Below, piece by piece: positions 11,901 through 23,310 of a DNA stretch of 64,000 bases. The notes under the pieces were generated by a model, which worked only from the letters and a program-made list of their open reading frames with translations, did no database searches and had not been told where the DNA came from. Origin of the DNA: Aradus depressus (taxonomy: Eukaryota > Arthropoda > Insecta > Hemiptera > Aradidae); NCBI GenBank assembly GCA_963662175.1, contig OY759216.1, positions 33,621,087-33,685,086 of the forward strand, given 5' to 3'. The translations under genes and the position numbers were made by a program. How positions within the stretch are numbered: the stretch's first letter is position 1; every line of letters starts with the position of its first letter.

Positions 11901-12731
11901 GCCGATTTATTTCTTAGGTTCTACCTAAGTCCATCCCTACTAATAGAAATGAGAGCTTTTAAATCCTTCTTACCAATAAATATTGTGATTTACAGCTCTT
12001 TTAACATTTTTACAGTAACATTTTGACAGTTCAAAAATATATTCTTGAGTTGAAAAAGGATTTTATGGGGGAGTGGCCTTCAAAAAACCGAATTCTGCTT
12101 AGCACCATGGGGAGGTTCAATCTCTGACTAATATACTGAGAGGAGGCTTTGGTGGTTGTGTTGTTAAAGTGACTGGCTAGAGGCAGTTTTAAAGGATATC
12201 TTTTATTTTTCTGTGCTCAGGACAGTCGTTACAGTGTCTCCTTCTAGTTCTTTAATAGCTGTTGTTAATAGTGTTTTATTGCTTGTTTACTGTCAGAGCC
12301 ACCAAGGTCACTTCTCGCTCGAGTCTCGTAAGAAGTCTGTAATCGGAATTTGTGTTTCGGGGCAATAGTACTTTAAAATTTTGGTTATTTAGAAGTTTCA
12401 ATTTTGGGACTTCTTCTGATATTCATGTGGGATATTAATTTTAGTATCAAAAAAATGTTTTTGATAAATCCTGTTACTACAGTTCTGAGGGGCGCCACGC
12501 GCCGTGAACCAAGCAATACACGTATTATGGCAACATTACGTATGTTTGTTTTTTTTCATTTTCATCCTTTTCATCAAAAACCTACCGATAATAAAAAAAT
12601 ATTCTAAAATGTTTTACTAGGCGTTTCATACAGAAGGCCGACTTTTCAGAACGAGGTTTTCTTTATTTTTAATAATTTTTAAGAAAACAAACTACCAATA
12701 AACATATTTTAAAATTCGTTGCCATGCATTA

Positions 12732-12961
12732 TAAGTTAGTTATTATGGCTCATGCCCTGGCTTTAACTACGAGGTCATATCACCTACTACCAAAGCGCTC
12801 TTTCGTCACTGATGGACATTAGCCCGACTCTACTTTGGGACTCCTAAATTTCGCCTACCCAGGTTTATTCAATTAGTGTGGGGGTCTTTAACGAGTACCT
12901 GACATTGTACACATTTGGGACGATCGCTTAATGTCCCATCCGAAGGCCGGCATTCTCAAGG
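12732..12961 (-). mobile_element. SINE copy 4 (head missing)
   Basis: Reverse-oriented SINE body: TTAGTTATTATGGCTCATGC, CCAAAGCGCTCTTTCGTCAC, then AATGTCCCATCCGAAGG. It stops before the tRNA-like head. Confidence 0.8.
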
Positions 12962-13374
12962 TTTTGAATGTGTGAATTTCAAATATTCTACACCATCTTG
13001 GAAAAGGGTGGGTGGTTACCAGAAAAAAGTGGAAAACTTGGAACTTCTATACAAGATAATTTTAAAGTACCAGGGCCCTGGAACATCAAATTGCAGGTAT
13101 CCTGCCTTGTGTCAAGTACTCACATAGCCTCAATCAGATATTTGCTTATGGTAATCAGGGACTGGCCTTGTTCTTTGTTAGTCATGTCTAAATCAGTATG
13201 TTTGAAGCTGTCTTATCATGCAGACTTTATATGTGTGGATCTGAATGAGGGGTTGAAATCGTACCAGAAACAGAGGTCACAAGTCCAACTTTCTTGTCTT
13301 TTGGTTTAAGTTCATGGGCGCCCGGGGGCAAAACCTGAAGTGCTTTCCCACTGGTAGCGTAATATGTATGTATA

Positions 13375-13800
13375 TTAATATATTATGAGGAGGGACAGAA
13401 CATTGAGACTGATGCAATCGGCTAAAAATTCGATGCCGAGTTTTCAACGGAATTTCATGTTTTTCGACCTCCGTATTCCAAATATGAAAAAAAAATATTT
13501 CTCTTGTCTGTGGGTTTTATATATGAATCAACCAGAATCCTCTAACGACGACACCTATTGATTTTCAGCCAAATCGACCAAAAGAAAGGGGGGAAGATTT
13601 AACACAAAAACTCTCATAACTGCCGACAGAATGAATGTATCGACACAAAATTTCATATGTGAATTCAAAACCTTTTAAGGACGTCACTTATTAATTTTTA
13701 GCCATATCGGCCGAAGAGAATAGGGGTTCAATTCGAAAACCCTAATAACTTACGATGTAATGAATTTATCGACACGAAATTCAGTATGAGGAATAATGTT
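13375..13800 (+). repeat. family R copy
   Basis: Shares TGATGCAATCGGCTAAAAAT, CGATGCCGAGTTTTCAACGG, CATAACTGCCGACAGAATGA and a following near-duplicate with the copy at 9236-9600. Confidence 0.65.
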
Positions 13801-14759
13801 CGAAATAATGAATACAATTTTATAAATTAAATATATGAGATGTGGGCCATAACAGGATGTTCTAATACCAACCACTCCTGCACAGATCACTCTCCCTTCC
13901 ATTAGAACCCACTTCCTGCCTCAGAGAGTCAGTATAGACCGATCCAACTTTCATACATTATTCCTGGCTCATAATAAGAATGATATCTCAAATATTTTCT
14001 ATTATTTAATCTGCTCTCTGAAACTTAGATCATTCATTGTTAACGAATAATTTACTTCAACTTACATATTATATTGATATTCAATACCTACATCCCCACT
14101 CCATATTTACTGTCTTTGTTAATTATTATTATTATTAATTTGTAATTACTTCTTTTATTTATAATTTATTTATTTATTTTTGTTATTTATTTATTTAGTT
14201 AAAGGTTCCCATTGCTGGGATCATGGAGCGTGATGCTACTACCCGGATGACCCTTTCTATAAGTGACGCCAATATTATCATAGAAATGAACTGAGAATTC
14301 TTCAAAGAAAAAAAAGTAATTAAAAAAAAAATGCTCATAGAGGCTCATCGGGCTTTTGAAATGGCTTAATGAAGCAAATCCCGGTTATGAGAAGGTTGGA
14401 GTGTGACAAGGCTCGAGATGTGGAGGATACAACCGCCTGGAGTTGGAGCCAGGCAGGCAGCTAGAGTGAGCTAGTGTCTATTTTGGTAGATGTAGGTCGC
14501 TCCATGGACCAAGATGTGCGTTCAACCCAGTAAAACCAAACATACATTCATCTGATTTTTTTTTTTTTTTTTTTTGGCACATTATCACCCAAATTTGGCA
14601 GAATACAGGAAATTATCAATAGAGTTGTCTAGCCTGTCTGTCGGTCTGCCATTTCCCGTTGGAGTTTTATGAAGCCTTATAAAGAATGAATGATTAGACT
14701 ATTTTTTTAGGAGTTTAACTTTATATTAAATATTTCTCATAAAATATAAAAGAACGTTG

Positions 14760-15111
14760 GAGGGCGCCGGTAGCTCAGTGGTATGCGTGCTTGACTTCTG
14801 AGCTCAAGGTCGTGGGTTCGTAACCCGACCGAGGCCCTTAGTTTATTTTATCTGGGAAGTAAAATAAACTTAAGCACGCCGTCCTTCGGATGGTCCCGAT
14901 GGTCCGCCTAAGCGATGGTCCCGAGCCTGTACGATGTCAGGTACTCGTTAAAGATCCCTACCCTAGATGAATAAAAATTTAGCATAGGCAAAATTTAGGA
15001 CTCCCACAGTAGAGTCGGGCTCATGTCCACCAGAGTGACGAAAGAGCGCTCTGGTAGTAGGCGATATGACCTCGTAGTTAAAGCCCGGGCATGAGTCATA
15101 AAACCTAACCT
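14760..15111 (+). mobile_element. full-length SINE copy 5 with target-site duplication
   Basis: The best copy, 352 bp, flanked by the perfect 12-bp direct repeat AAAAGAACGTTG at 14748-14759 and 15112-15123. The head GGCGCCGGTAGCTCAGTGG and GTGGGTTCGTAACCC give boxes A and B. The 3' tail is AAAACCTAACCTA, that is, units of the insect telomere repeat TTAGG in reverse. The duplication shows movement by target-primed reverse transcription. Confidence 0.92.
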
Positions 15112-15297
15112 AAAAGAACGTTGTCTTCTCACTATTTTATTCCCGACATTAAATATTTCTTCACGTAGATGCTTCTGAATTAATACAAGAAGTAAAAAAA
15201 TTAAAAAAGTGTTTATTTTTTTTTTTGACTTTAGCATTGAGCCATTAGCCACTTCAAACAAATTTTTATATATGAATGGTCTCTAAAAAGTGAAACT

Positions 15298-15850
15298 TAA
15301 ATATCCACGCCTATCTCCTGGAGAAATGAATATAAATTATCGGAATGGAGATTGGGAAGTCTGAGCAGGTCCATGTAACTTGGGGTATCCTTTGTGATCT
15401 TCCGTACCATATCTATAAGTTTGGTCCTTGCATACGAATGTTTACTGCAACACATGATAATATGCTCTGGATCCTCAGTCATTGCACAGTCCTCACAGAA
15501 AGGAGTCTCACTATTGCCGATCCTATGCAAATATTTGCGACAAAGTGCATGATTTGATCTGACTGCAGAGATTTTTAACAAATCTTCGAGATCTGGAAGA
15601 TTTTCCGAACCAGGATGGTATTCCTATACGTGGATTGACTGCCTTATAAAATAATCCCTTATCGCTCGCATCATATTCTCTTTGCCAAGCGGCTCTGAGA
15701 TCTTGGTTAAGTTCATATATAGGTCAGTTACTGGGACTTTATACCGAGAGCTTACCTCCTGGTACTCAGTAGCTGACTTTGCCAAACTGTCGACCATCTC
15801 ATCTCGAGACGTATGCTTCTTCCTTGCTGGGACAAATATAGTGTAAGTTT
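15298..15850 (-). pseudogene. LINE remnant: end of RNase H and C-terminal zinc-knuckle region (Jockey/I type)
   Basis: On the minus strand the order is DEMVDSLAKSATEYQE (the usual end of a LINE-encoded RNase H), then DLRAAWQREYDASDKGLF in another frame, then VRSNHALCRKYLHRIG and CEDCAMTEDPEHIIMCC, a Cys-x2-Cys...His...Cys knuckle. At least two frameshifts separate the pieces. The polymerase domain is absent. Confidence 0.75.
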
Positions 15851-15954
15851 ATAGTTATGGTGGTTACTAGAGTGCAGATGTAAATATTATCACTCTTTGC
15901 TCATTTTCTTTACATATTTATTTTGTTATATTGGCAATTTATATCTTTATTTTT

Positions 15955-16310
15955 ATACATTTATTTATTTTAAAGATAAGAAAAGTCTCTGATTACGATT
16001 TAATTAATATTCTCATGTCATGAGTAATCTTTTTGTTAAATAAACAAACATCATTTCACACCTAGCACATAAAAATCAAATTATCTTGTTAGAATTTTAA
16101 AAAATTAATTTTAATTTTAGTTTTACCACTCTTCTTGAAAAGGGGAAGAAAATATTTCAGAACAATTGCTCACTGCAAAAATACGGGTACTTCCAAGTTG
16201 AAAATCCAATCCTTTCTTTCTTACCTGATATATAAGAATGGTTCGCACTCAGCAAGTTGACTCTATAACTAAAACATGAAAATGATGTAACGCCGAAACC
16301 GTTAGGATTT
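15955..16310 (+). mobile_element. hammerhead-bearing element, copy paired with 47740-48120
   Basis: The body shares TCTGATT, TTAATATTCTCAT, ACAAACAT, CTTGTTAGAATTT and AATTTTAGTT in order with 47740-48120. Near its end ATGAAAATGATGTAACGCCGAAACCGTTA (16276-16304) is a decayed core with GAAA at 16295-16298 and AC..GUUA as stem III. There is no coding capacity. Confidence 0.5.
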
Positions 16311-18590
16311 ATGTTTGTGAAATAGACTTAACAAGAGTTTTACAGTAAATGTTAAATGAAGACCAGGGATGCAGGTAGTCAGATATTTTATGTTTCCCAA
16401 AAGATGGCAATAATATGACATAATACACAACAGATTAGCACAATACAAACAGCGATAACGGAGAGTAAATATTGAGTGGAACAAAAATGAAGAGAAAAGA
16501 AAAGAAGAGCTTCCTAGATATTATGTATAAATAATACCATAGTTACGTATCCAGTAAACTGCAAAAGACATTTGTGTATAGACGTTTTAATTCAAACTTT
16601 ACTTTCATTTTTATATGGGAGAGGTCCGCCACCATTCTATATGGTAGTTCTGTCCTAATTATCTTTTTTAAATATTTGTATTATTATCATTTATTGTATT
16701 ATTTATATTGTATTATTTACTATTTACTTTATTCTTATTTGTCAATTTTATTTAATATACACTTTTTACACTTCTATAATTAGCTCTTTGTGAATTGAGA
16801 AGGGGCGAAATATCGTCCTGAAAGAAGACATACCTCCTACCTTAAAGAGATATAAATATAAAAAATATTTTTAATTACAAATGTAATAAATATAGTATCT
16901 ATTGTATTTTTTAATATTATATTATTTTATATTCATTTCTATTATTTATTTTTATAATAATTAATAGTCATCTCGTATGTGTTTGTATTTTAAGATTTAA
17001 TTTCGGTTGATGTACATATGTATATAAAAAAAAATCGTGTTTCATTTTCAAAAACATTACTTGATACAAATGTACGCAGCTTTCATTTATATTTTTTTGA
17101 CAGAGTTTCTCCATAGCTATCCTTTCTGGATCTGTTTTTAATCAACATTTTTTTATTTATTTATATATATTTTATAATTGTTATTTTGTTTCTTTCTCTT
17201 TTCTATATTTTTTTGACCTGAGGAAGGGGCTTAAGAACGTCCCTGAATGTAGTAAAAAAAAACAATTTATCAAAAATTAATATCTTAATATTAATTAAAT
17301 GAAAACATTTATTTACTCTATTAATATTATTATTTTATATTCATATTTTCAAGTATTTATTTATGCATTTCATTTTATTTTTTAATAGTAATGTTAATCC
17401 TAATAATCCATGTGTGTCAGACACTAAGAATTAATATCTGTTTATGTATCTAATTTATAAGCTCTCTTAATGTATACATTCATGTATACATAAAGGTAAA
17501 ACATATTGATGTACAAAAATGTATGACATGTCCATGTATTGTATGCCCGAATCAGCTTTCTATCCTAACTTTCAGTTCTTTTCAGATATCTTTCCCCTTT
17601 TCATAGTTTGATTATTTTTTATTAAAGTAGTTTTGTTAACGTCATAATACATGGCTGCTTCACCCATTTTAGTCATTTCTTTTTTTAGACTTCGTTGAAT
17701 GGCTCTCTCTATCTGTACATTGTCAATTTTCATTCTCTTTTTTAGATAAATTTTCAGGTTTTTTTAGTTCAAATTATTTCGGGAGTATGAGGGGGAGCGA
17801 ATGGTTCTTATGAGATTTCATACAGCATAAGTATCTTTTCGTACTGCACAAATCCTGTGCTTCTATAAGTTTAACCAGTCAAAGGTACAACACTGTTTTT
17901 TTTTTTCAAATTGTCCAGTCAAAGGTACAACTGCTTTTTTTTTCCAAATTGTCCAGTCAAAGATACAACATAATGACTTCAAAAACAAATTGACAATTTT
18001 GAGATTAGACTCATCAATTTTTAAATTACCAATGGTACTTGTTGACAATATTATCAATAGTAATATCAGATATAAAATAGACCCATTCGAGAACATTTTA
18101 TGAGTGAGGTAATAACAAATATTCATTTTTCAGGGATGATATTTGGGTAGTCTTTTTTTGTGGGAACAAAGAGTTGCATATCCTGTTAAGCCTTGGTTCG
18201 AAGAGGAACCTGGTGGCTAAGAGATACACTAAAATGTTTAACTCCACTTTCAACCAGCAGATAGTTCTACACTACAGGATGGTCAAAGGCATAGAATAAC
18301 TTCTTGTTATGCACCAGTTTGAATTTTGAATAAAATATTACAGGCAAGTGCTTAGGAAGAAATATTAAATGAAGCACTATCATATAAATCTGTTGAGCCC
18401 CCCCGCAGAAATCCTGTCCTTATACTCAACATTTATGAACAAATAAAGTCTTTGTTGGTTTTATTAGCGATTTACAATATTGTACTCTATTTCGAGAATA
18501 ATTATATTACTTTCCAACATAGAAGTAAAACAATATTTTAATTTTTACTTAGCTTCAAATTCAAATAATAAATATATTACTGCATCCAAA
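16300..18590. other. gene-free, very AT-rich interval
   Basis: No coding region could be supported. Two degenerate GGGGC...GAA-type motifs (16800-16835, 17218-17257) resemble the decayed hammerhead-like motif at 5136-5176. A short duplicated unit (CCAGTCAAAGGTACAAC) occurs three times at 17875-17970. Confidence 0.5.
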
Positions 18591-18593
18591 TTT

Positions 18594-18873
18594 AGTTAGT
18601 TATTATGACTCATACCCGGGCTATAACTATGTGGTCATATCGCATACTACCAGAGCGCTTTTTCGACACTCCGGTGGACATGAGCCCGACTCAACTGGGA
18701 GTCTTAAATTTTGCCTACCCTAAATTTTTATTCACCTAGGATATGGGTCTTTAACGAGTACCTGACATTGTACAGGCTCGGGACCATCGCTTAACGTCCC
18801 ATCCGAAGGTGTGTCACCGGCGCGAACGTGAGCTCAGTAAGCAAGCACGCATAGCACTGAGCTACCGGCGCCC
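18594..18873 (-). mobile_element. tRNA-derived SINE copy 6
   Basis: Reverse copy from TTAGTTATTATGACTCATAC to the head GAGCTACCGGCGCCCTC at about 18860-18873. The body is complete, but the box B region is partly deleted. Confidence 0.85.
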
Positions 18874-18904
18874 TCAAATGTCCAGAAAACTAACCTACAA
18901 TTTA

Positions 18905-19172
18905 TCTATTGGGAACTAGGCCCATTATTGGGGATAGGTCTCTCCCATAGTTTCCCGCCGGCCCTACAGGAACCAACCCTTTGTACATCAGACATTCTTC
19001 TGTCACTCTCCCGAGGTGGGCTCCCTACCACTGCTCCCCAGAGCCCTCCTTTCTCCTTATCGGGTCCACGATTGCGCTCATCCTTCTTCCTAGAAGTTAT
19101 TGCCTTGTTCTTCATGACACACTTGAGAGAACAATACTTGAACAACATGATCGATTTGCTAAGTACCAACAT
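18905..19172 (-). other. GC-rich open frame, unrecognised
   Basis: An 88-codon open frame on the minus strand ends RAGGKLWERPIPNNGPSSQ. Its base composition differs sharply from the surroundings, and it could be the tail of a transposon protein. I do not recognise it. Confidence 0.2.
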
Positions 19173-21053
19173 TATTTTCGTACACAGTAGAGTAGGATAA
19201 AAGTGAAGGATTCTGAAAGTATGTAATGAAAATAATGGCTTTAAGATTTTAAAAACAATGCATCAGTAGAGACCGTATGTTCGGAAGACTAAGTGTGTCC
19301 CCCCCCCCCCCCTCCTACTCTTTGGATTGTTGCTAAAAATCTAATACTGAAAAGATAAAGAAAAAAATACCTTTATTCGCATAATAAATTAACAAATATA
19401 AATAATTTAATAATCGTTCATTATCCAATTAGGTATATAAATAATTTTATCTATATAATTCAACAAATATATTATTTCATGGCTAGATATATTGACAAGA
19501 AATAATTCCATCCTTAACGTCAGCATGGAGCAACTACATTTCATAAATTTTATTAAAATATAAAATGGTTAGTGTATACTTTTTTAAATAATACATATAT
19601 ATGTTAATTTATGTATATTGTATATAGGAGATAACTCTGTACATCATCTTCAACATACAATTATGTTGTAGGCTTATATGTAGTATAAATGTGTTGTAGG
19701 CTTATATATGGTATAAATGGCACTAAAAACCTACTACGAAATAATGAGTTTCAAATTCATTCTATCTTCCACTCCTATTCTCCGAAAAATTTTTTAATTA
19801 AAAAATATACATATTTCCCAATTCCTAAACTTTAGGAAATGCATGGCAGTATTCAATCACAGCTTAAGAATTTAAGAATTTTTCTTAATTAATTCAAATG
19901 ATAAAACCTTTATTCTTATTTTTTTTTTTTTAAATTAAAATCAATATATAATACAAACAAAATAAATATTTGAGTTAATAAAAGTCATAAAGTCAAAAAA
20001 TAAATAAATAAACACAACAAAAAGCATTAATATGTTATTGCGATACAGATCCAGGTCATTTTCACAAACGAAATATTTCAATTTGAAATTTCAACTGTTT
20101 TCTGCTATCTACAAGTGTAGTGAAATTTCAAAAAATTGTCTTACTCAATTACAAGATAATTGTGAAAGCTTCATTTCATATATTTATTAATGAGATTTAT
20201 CAAACATAAAGTAAATAAAAGAAATTCTGTAAACTGAGTATTTAATATAGCTTTAAAGGAGAACCTTCTTCAAAGAAAAACAGAATATGAACCCAAAATA
20301 AACATGAAATTAGACCTGGATGAGACACAAACATTGCTAGTAGAAAAGCACGGGCCACTTCCTTACATTTGGGGAAATTTGAGTGAAAAATATTTATATA
20401 AATTGATAGGTAGGTTTTAGATTTCCCGGACCAATAAGAAATATCCAAGATGGTCCCATTAAATGAGCTTTAAACCGTATAATTTACATGAAAAAATAGT
20501 TTTCTTAGGTCATCTGGCTTAAACGATAATTAGAAAAAACTCATATAACGTAAAAGATGTTGTACAACAAACAAACAATCCTATTGAAGAATTATTGCAA
20601 GCCAATGTGCAGACATAGTTCAGTTCAGCAGATGAGGATTGAAAAGGCTGTTATCGTATAATTATAGGTCTCAATAATTAAATGTTTTTCACATTGACGT
20701 ATCCACTAAAAAAGTAATTTTAATGACCATACCAAACATGTATGATCTCTCAAGTATACGTAAGTAGTGTAATCGTGAGGAAGACATTGAGTTGCTAAAT
20801 AGACAGCGACCTTTTGAGGGGTGAGATTATCTTAGCTAAACCAGCACAGACAACTTGTTTGCCAGACCTATTGAAATGTAGGCCGTGCGTGGTGTAATGA
20901 TTCCGAGATAACTCGGGATTTAGCTTTATACAGGTAAAATTAGTCAAGTTGCATACATCAAATAAGATCTTATTATAATGTCGTATTCTAAAATTTAGAT
21001 AGGTTTATCGTACCTTTACTGAACCCGGAGACTCGGGGATGGAGGCCAGTTAG

Positions 21054-21719
21054 TCACTTGAGCCGAGGTGGTGCAGCTCGGTCGGGAATGTCATTGATGC
21101 CGCCCATGATGGTCAGCCCCGCACCGTTCCTCCGAACAGCATCCAATAATGTGTCCAATTCGGCTCCCGGGTAGGACATAACGAGAGTCTCGAACTGGCT
21201 CGAAGGAAGCTGGTCCTTCAGCATGACGCGACAACTACGCCCGTGGCTGTCTGCTATCAATACAACCTTCTTCTTCTCCTTCTGCGGTACTCGGTTTCGG
21301 CTTCTTCTTGGTAGTAGTTTTCCATTGTTTGCAGGGTGGGGCCACAATGAGTTTTCCTTCGTATACTACCTCCAAGCCTTATAGCGGTTCGCGCAGGGGA
21401 CGTGGAACAACAGAAGACCTGAGCAAAAGATCATCGAGTCTCCGGCAGAGAGACTGAATCACTCTTTTTGCCTCTTCGAGTTCTGCTCTGTTTCTGTATT
21501 TTGGACCAGTCGTCACATTTCCATTCGCGTTGGCGATCTCTTAATCTTCGCCAAGTCCCAATGTCCTCCAATTTGCTGTGTTCTGGATGGAAGAACCTTG
21601 AGCATTTGGAACAGCACGGAGGATTCTTCATCTTTTCGATATCCTTCTTGAAAAAAAAAAACACTGATGCATACTCCTACACAGACAAACGGGGCACGGA
21701 ACAGGTAACGGGCGGGTAG
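21054..21719 (-). pseudogene. CR1-like LINE ORF1 remnant: PHD-like finger and SGNH esterase
   Basis: On the minus strand two frames follow each other. First comes a Cys-rich block NPPCCSKCSRFFHPEHSKLE, then WRRLRDRQREWKCDDW, a PHD-like finger whose last Cys pair is damaged. Then KEKKKVVLIADSHGRSCRV gives esterase block I with the Ser nucleophile, and LTIMGGINDIP gives block III (G-x-N-D). PHD plus esterase is known from ORF1 proteins of CR1-like non-LTR retrotransposons. The frame is broken between the two parts and the catalytic His block is missing, so it is dead. Confidence 0.7.
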
Positions 21720-21939
21720 AGAGCAAGGGATGCAAAGTTGTTGCTCCTTCGAGTGCTAATGAGTTACTTGTAATTATTAGTTATGTGAGATCAATATGTT
21801 TGTTAGATAATGAATCTGAGACTTAATCGTTCATTAGTTAAGAAAGTATCGACAAGAAACGCGGACATATCCATAAAATGTATAATATATAAATGAAACA
21901 AACTTATTTTTTATATATTGTGAATCCCACAAAAATGTT

Positions 21940-22020
21940 TTAGCATGTTACACCATCAGCAAGCTGACATAGTTTAAACTAGACATGACGATGGTGTAAT
22001 ACCGAAACCTAGTATTTGTA
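21940..22020 (+). ncRNA. hammerhead-like motif pair
   Basis: On the plus strand ATGACGA (21985-21991; the first C is replaced), stem II TGGTGTAATACC, GAAA (22004-22007) and AC-CTA-GU-A make a minimal stem III ending in the cleavage triplet GUA. A decayed mirror copy CTGATGGTGTAAC sits on the minus strand at about 21947-21960. Confidence 0.5.
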
Positions 22021-22402
22021 CATCCTTTTTAAAAAAGAGTAATACATGACAAAAGGCTATATATTACAGCTTGAACAGTTTGATTTAAATCAACATGATT
22101 TGAGAAATCATACATGTTTGATAAGTGGATGAAAATAACTTTTAAGATCGATGTATCAATTTGAAAAAATAATAAAATATTGAGACCAATCTAACAGTAT
22201 TTTTAAGCTCATCAAACATAAAACAGGTCTAAAATACCTTTATAATGAATTATATTTCACTCGTATGTAGCAAAATTGACCAACGATACGCAAGAACAGA
22301 GGGATGAGAAGTTGTGGTCGACAAATGAAAACTTAGTTTCAGAAGAGCTTTCGAAATTGAGTGTACCTCTTTCTATAGTTCATTATAATATCAATTTTGT
22401 TG

Positions 22403-22408
22403 TTTATT
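22403..22408 (-). promoter_or_regulatory. candidate poly(A) signal of the SESTD1-like gene
   Basis: AATAAA on the minus strand, about 120 bases after the stop codon. It is a plausible cleavage/polyadenylation signal, but the region is AT-rich and other hexamers lie further downstream. Confidence 0.35.
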
Positions 22409-22528
22409 GGTGGAATAAGTCTTACAATAGTCATATTACCGATTGTTATAATTCTTTTTCAGCTGTTTAAAATGATGAATATATGTTTGTAAGGTAAGGA
22501 AGTGGGCCGGGGCTGGGGGTGACTTGGC

Positions 22529-22669
22529 CTAGAGGAGGCCAGCGACAGCACTCTTGGCCAGGCCTGCCAGGTAAGTTGAACTAGCCTCTCTGTCCTCTTC
22601 AACAGTGCACCCCTCCTTGCTTAGTCGAACTCGTTGTGTCTCCACCACCTCAACTGTCTCCGAGCCCGT
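22529..22669 (-). CDS. SESTD1: SESTD1-like terminal exon 15 with stop TAG
   Basis: Acceptor ATGTTGCAG|ACGGGC opens in phase 0 and reads to TAG at 22529-22531. It encodes residues 763-808: TGSETVEVVETQRVRLSKEG, then a small-residue C-terminus ending LAGLAKSAVAGLL. No other ORF explains the GC-rich island at 22500-22670, and coding phase with exon 14 is kept. The function of the tail is unknown. Confidence 0.8.
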   Translation of the reverse strand, partial: TGSETVEVVETQRVRLSKEGCTVEEDREASSTYLAGLAKSAVAGLL

Positions 22670-23243
22670 CTGCAACATCAACATCCGAATATTACATTAA
22701 CCTCACAGAGAGGGGCTTTCCATGTGGAACACAGAAAGAAAAACTCAGAAAGTTTATTTCTTGGGCATTTTCAAAACTTACAAAATCCAGTATACACAAT
22801 AATTATCTTATTTCAACAGTTTTAAGCCATTTCAAAAATTCAATATATTATAAGTTTGCCCTTTGAATAAAACATTATTTCTTGGCTTGCTCTATATCCA
22901 CTTGGTGGCTTATCTCTATTTTTTTACTTAGTTGTGTTAAGTTAAAGAATTTTGAGGGCCGAACAATGTGAAAAAACTTTCACATTATTACAATTTGTTA
23001 TTATAACCATCATTTCCAATCCAAGTTTATATTGGTCTCAAACAAGGATAATTTTTCACAAAAAAGGGGTGGTAAGGTCACAAACATTTTTTTATTGTTC
23101 AGGAAGAACAATTTATCCTTTTTATATTATCATATATATATGATAATATATGATATTATAGGTTAGGTTAGGTTAGGTTTTATGACTCATGCCCGGGCTT
23201 TAACTACGAGGTCATATCGCCTACTACCAGAGCGCTCTTTCGT

Positions 23244-23310
<67 letters not shown>

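Noticed and set aside
12968..13309. 113-codon open frame on the plus strand
   Set aside because: No recognisable motif, no splice context, and it overlaps another open frame and starts just after a SINE end. Treated as chance.
14764..14835. possible tRNA gene at the SINE head
   Set aside because: Boxes A and B are present, but there is no paired acceptor stem or discriminator/CCA context, and the same head is attached to an identical body in many copies. It is a SINE promoter.
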